From assembly GCA_003245675.1 (NCBI GenBank), contig QKCN01000096.1, forward strand, positions 1 to 55,350: DNA of 55,350 bases, in the 5' to 3' direction. Source of the stretch: Bacteriovoracaceae bacterium (lineage in GTDB: Bacteria; Bdellovibrionota; Bacteriovoracia; Bacteriovoracales; Bacteriovoracaceae). The position numbers and the translations under genes were made by a program. Of this stretch, positions 52,881-55,350 are shown piece after piece. Numbering within the stretch: position 1 is the first letter of the stretch; every line of letters begins with the position of its first letter. Under the pieces are notes generated by a model that saw only the letters and a program-made list of their open reading frames with translations, was not told the DNA's origin and ran no database searches.

Positions 52881-53996
52881 ATGAGAGTACTCATTTTATT
52901 ATTTTCCCTGCTTCTTTCGGCCTTTTCCTTTGCCAGTGAAAAAACAGAACTCAAAAGCTTTTTGCAAAATAACGAATTGATGCCCGCCTCGGGAGCTTTT
53001 GCAGGACAAAAAATTGAAAATAAAGAAAAGCGCTCATTGATCTTTCTCACTCCTGCTCAAAAGAAAGTCTTTGGTATTGATCCTTACGATCTTGCCTTTG
53101 CCAACTTTCGCCACAACGAAACATTTTATATCGCGACAATTCCTTCAATGAAAGTATACGCAGACAATACCCTTTACCGTGCATCACAAGTTGTTGAAGA
53201 AGTTGCTTTCGTAAAAGCTCATTGGGCCGCCAAAGAACGCCCTCAGACAGCGTCTGTGGAAGTTCACTCCGAGCTACTTTTTAAATTCAAAAATACTGCG
53301 GGAATCAAACTCATTTATAACCAAAATAAGGCAAACTATATTGAGCCTATCATTTTAAATAAGGCCGTATTCTCCATTGAAGCAGTAAGAAGTGCAGCAG
53401 AACCGAATGCCGATTTCTTCAAGTACGCCATGGGAGATAATTTTGCAGTGGCCAATCGCTTCTATTCTTTTGCGGAAAGAAAAATTCGTTACCGCAATGA
53501 TCCCGGAGTTGAGTTCAGTGTTTTCCCGCTAGATTTCAGTAACACAAAAAGCTTCAGCCAACGCGCCAACTCACAAGATTATTTGCTCTTTCAAAGCTTG
53601 AGTTCTAGTCACTATTATGGACGCAACCAAACCTACAATCTTTTCACAAGCAACTGCACTAACCGCGCATTTGATTTATTGGATTACTCCATGAAATACA
53701 ATGCCAATACCACTGGCAAAATCAACTTCTCTTATGTTGAAGAAAACTATGTACAGTGGATCAATGATGACCTAGACGAACTCATCGATTTTTTGGCAAT
53801 CATGGCACAAAGCAAAGGATATGAGCTTCCCATAGAACTTAAATATCTCTCGAAAAATGGCAGCAAAAGTCTTGCGCTAAAGTATCTAGCGGATATGAAA
53901 AAGACATGGGGAACAGAGGCAAATATGAAGAATGTTTTTTACAATTTGCCAATGTTTATCGAAGGACATTTGAAGGCCAGAGGCTTAGTAAAATAA
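52881..53996 (+). CDS. exported protein, DUF4105-like
   Basis: 371 residues with a signal peptide (cleavage after SFAS, near residue 19). The second half contains TYNLFTSNCTNRAFDLLDYS, with Cys259 after Asn, a motif similar to the YNLxTxNC of DUF4105-type periplasmic proteins, for which a cysteine-protease-like fold is suspected. The N-terminal half is beta-rich and unrecognised. Stand-alone gene preceded by ACTAAGGAC. DUF4105 is called from one motif, so treat as tentative; export is well supported. Confidence 0.6.
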   Translation: MRVLILLFSLLLSAFSFASEKTELKSFLQNNELMPASGAFAGQKIENKEKRSLIFLTPAQKKVFGIDPYDLAFANFRHNETFYIATIPSMKVYADNTLYRASQVVEEVAFVKAHWAAKERPQTASVEVHSELLFKFKNTAGIKLIYNQNKANYIEPIILNKAVFSIEAVRSAAEPNADFFKYAMGDNFAVANRFYSFAERKIRYRNDPGVEFSVFPLDFSNTKSFSQRANSQDYLLFQSLSSSHYYGRNQTYNLFTSNCTNRAFDLLDYSMKYNANTTGKINFSYVEENYVQWINDDLDELIDFLAIMAQSKGYELPIELKYLSKNGSKSLALKYLADMKKTWGTEANMKNVFYNLPMFIEGHLKARGLVK

Positions 53997-54008
53997 GAAA
54001 AAAGCTTC

Positions 54009-54036
54009 TTGTCGTTCAAATTCAGTTATGTTAATT
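54009..54036 (+). promoter_or_regulatory. possible promoter of tRNA-Pro
   Basis: TTGTCG at 54009-54014 and TTAATT at 54031-54036 with a 16-base spacer, 24 bases before the tRNA. Both elements deviate from consensus, so this is only a candidate. Confidence 0.3.
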
Positions 54037-54059
54037 TGTTCCTACTCAAAATCTGGCAT

Positions 54060-54134
54060 CGGGCTGTAGCGCAGGGGTAGCGCACTCGTCTGGGGGGCGA
54101 GTGGTCGCTGGTTCAAATCCAGTCAGCCCGACCA
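54060..54134 (+). tRNA. tRNA-Pro (GGG)
   Basis: 75 bases with encoded CCA. Acceptor CGGGCTG pairs with CAGCCCG, the anticodon stem CTCGT/GCGAG carries loop CTGGGGG (anticodon GGG), and the T arm is GCTGG TTCAAAT CCAGT. The C1-G72 first pair is characteristic of bacterial tRNA-Pro. Confidence 0.96.
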
Positions 54135-54236
54135 TTTTTTCCTCCAATTCAAAAATCCAGCACATTAATTAGAACTCTCTTTTTAAGAACAATTTCCATA
54201 TTTCTTAAACATTTCGTGAATACAATATGTTTGCCT

Positions 54237-55350
54237 ATGAAATACTCAATTTTAATCACATTTTTGCTTTTTAATCTTGGCCAAGGGTGGTCAGCGGAAA
54301 ATCGGTCAGGGGACCTCAGTCTTGCCAAATGCATGACCTTTGCCCACGAGAATAACCCTGAATACAGGATGTATTTAACCTCGGTGACACAAGCGGAGCT
54401 TGAACTTAAAAGTAAATACGGAACTTACCTGCCTAGCCTCAGCGCAAGAGTAGGCCATAGCAAAACGCAGGAAAAAGTACTCAAACAAACAACAACAACC
54501 GACAACTCGCAAGCAACTCTTAATCTCAACCTCAATGTCTTCAATGGAATGTCCGACAATGCAGTTGTGGATGAGGCTAAACTCAATTTGGAATTACAAA
54601 AGAAACAACTTCAAATGTATGAAGCCAGCTTTCGATACGAAATAAAAAAAGCCTATTACAACTATGTCTATGCCACTGAACTCCTAGAACTCAGCCAAAG
54701 CATCTTAAAAAGACGCAAAGACCAAGTTGATATGATCAACTTGCGCTACCAAGGTGGACGAGAAGATCAAGGATCAGCCTGGCAAGCGGAAGCCAAATAC
54801 CAAAAAGCAAAACTCGAGTACGAACAAACAAAGCGATTACTCGAGTCTTCTTGGCAAAATCTTATTTCCATTCTCGGCTCCGATCAAATCGCGCAAAATA
54901 AGCCAATTAAACTGCTACAAACAGGAACACGACTCCAATTTTCAGAGGAACAATTACGCGAACTCGCGAAAGAGACACCAGAATATAAAATTGCAGCTTT
55001 GCAAATCAGCATTGCCCAAGAACAAATAAAGCAAAAAGATGCTGCCTTTTACCCAAGTGTCGATCTGGCGGGAGCAACGGGGAAAAGCGGTGAAGACTGG
55101 CGCTGGGATGATCGTCAAGAATGGTCCGTCAGCGTCAATGTGACGATTCCCATTTTTGAAGGTGGAAGTCGCTATTATCAATCGGCCGCCTCTCGCAAAA
55201 AGAAACTCTATCAAGAATACAATGTAAGCAATAAACGCAATGTTCTCACGGCACAACTCAATTCTCTCTATAGTAACTATGTCGACGACTACGATGCCGT
55301 TAAAGTACAGCGCAAGTTTTTAGACGCTTCGCGCCTGCGCTCAGAAGTCG
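54237..55350 (+). CDS. TolC-family outer-membrane efflux protein, 3' end missing
   Basis: 371 codons open to the window edge. Starts MKYSILITFLLFNLGQGWSA, a signal peptide, then LSLAKCMTFAHENNPEYRMY, the standard opening of the outer-membrane efflux (OEP) domain. Further pattern: LPSLSARVGHSKTQEK (first barrel strands), long helices with ELLELSQSILKRRKDQVDMI and LRYQGGREDQGSAWQAEAKY, and ASFYPSV-type region FYPSVDLAGATG before the second barrel hairpin NVTIPIFEGG. TolC proteins form a trimeric tunnel for efflux pumps or type I secretion. Only the 5' two thirds to four fifths is present, so its partners must lie to the right of the window. Confidence 0.93.
   Translation, partial: MKYSILITFLLFNLGQGWSAENRSGDLSLAKCMTFAHENNPEYRMYLTSVTQAELELKSKYGTYLPSLSARVGHSKTQEKVLKQTTTTDNSQATLNLNLNVFNGMSDNAVVDEAKLNLELQKKQLQMYEASFRYEIKKAYYNYVYATELLELSQSILKRRKDQVDMINLRYQGGREDQGSAWQAEAKYQKAKLEYEQTKRLLESSWQNLISILGSDQIAQNKPIKLLQTGTRLQFSEEQLRELAKETPEYKIAALQISIAQEQIKQKDAAFYPSVDLAGATGKSGEDWRWDDRQEWSVSVNVTIPIFEGGSRYYQSAASRKKKLYQEYNVSNKRNVLTAQLNSLYSNYVDDYDAVKVQRKFLDASRLRSEV

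Noticed and set aside
1-55350. CRISPR array, rRNA, intact IS element or complete prophage
   Set aside because: No regular repeat-spacer pattern, no rRNA-like sequence, no transposase and no integrase or structural phage genes were recognised.

Overview
The window is 55 kb of AT-rich, densely coding chromosomal DNA from a Gram-negative bacterium. Markers of a double membrane include several outer-membrane barrels, a TolC-family protein, lipoproteins, an O-antigen ligase-like protein and an FadL-like channel. A housekeeping core (ftsY, zapA, fau, rny, rimO, tig, typA, epmA, dinB, uup) sits among many exported, poorly recognised proteins with hydrolase motifs. This fits the Bdellovibrionota (Bacteriovorax-like predatory bacteria) better than an enterobacterium or pseudomonad. 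That placement is an inference from gene content; no rRNA or other marker is present to prove it.

Layout. 1-2.4 kb: 3' part of an FadL/OmpP1-like barrel and an exported unknown. 2.4-4.7 kb: an accessory patch with a phage Rha-type regulator, a GNAT acetyltransferase, a decayed helix-turn-helix fragment with repeats, a small Cys-rich exported protein and a tRNA(CAU). 4.8-6.4 kb: O-antigen ligase-like membrane protein facing a small membrane protein. 6.4-10.1 kb: minus-strand housekeeping run ftsY-zapA-fau-rny. 10.2-16.4 kb: epmA, a PAS histidine kinase, a sodium/solute symporter between two exported unknowns, and a coiled-coil protein. 16.5-31.2 kb: rimO, a short ComEC-like protein, tig, a Lon N-domain protein, manA, a lipoprotein, an M28 peptidase, dinB, an aldehyde dehydrogenase, an agmatinase/uup pair and a PBP4-type DD-carboxypeptidase. 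31.3-41.6 kb: about ten consecutive exported proteins, including a papain-like protease, two barrels, a transglutaminase-like lipoprotein, a 2H phosphoesterase-like protein, a His/Cys caspase-like (DUF4347-like) protein, a Ser/Gly- then His/Tyr-rich protein, and an HExxH metalloprotease. 41.8-44.7 kb: a coupled porin / periplasmic-binding-like / histidine kinase operon. 44.9-55.3 kb: typA, a DMT transporter, gldA, a double-Cache chemoreceptor, tRNA-Asp, a TSUP transporter, an SDR, an exported DUF4105-like protein, tRNA-Pro, and the 5' part of a TolC-family gene that leaves the window.

How the genes work together. The housekeeping block combines membrane protein targeting (FtsY), divisome assembly (ZapA), folate recycling and mRNA turnover (RNase Y). 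The 31-41 kb block is the most unusual part: a run of signal-peptide proteins, several with protease or phosphoesterase motifs and several with an extra internal hydrophobic stretch, largely in one orientation. I read it as an envelope/secreted-enzyme island that could act on peptidoglycan, prey or envelope substrates, but no function is proven by the sequence. The porin/binding-protein/kinase operon looks like a self-contained envelope sensing unit without an adjacent response regulator.

The chromosome is tightly packed. At least three strong hairpins, two of them clear intrinsic terminators, lie inside the 3' coding end of the facing or same gene. Many convergent and tandem genes overlap by a few bases. 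No CRISPR array, intact insertion sequence, intact prophage, rRNA or replication origin was recognised.
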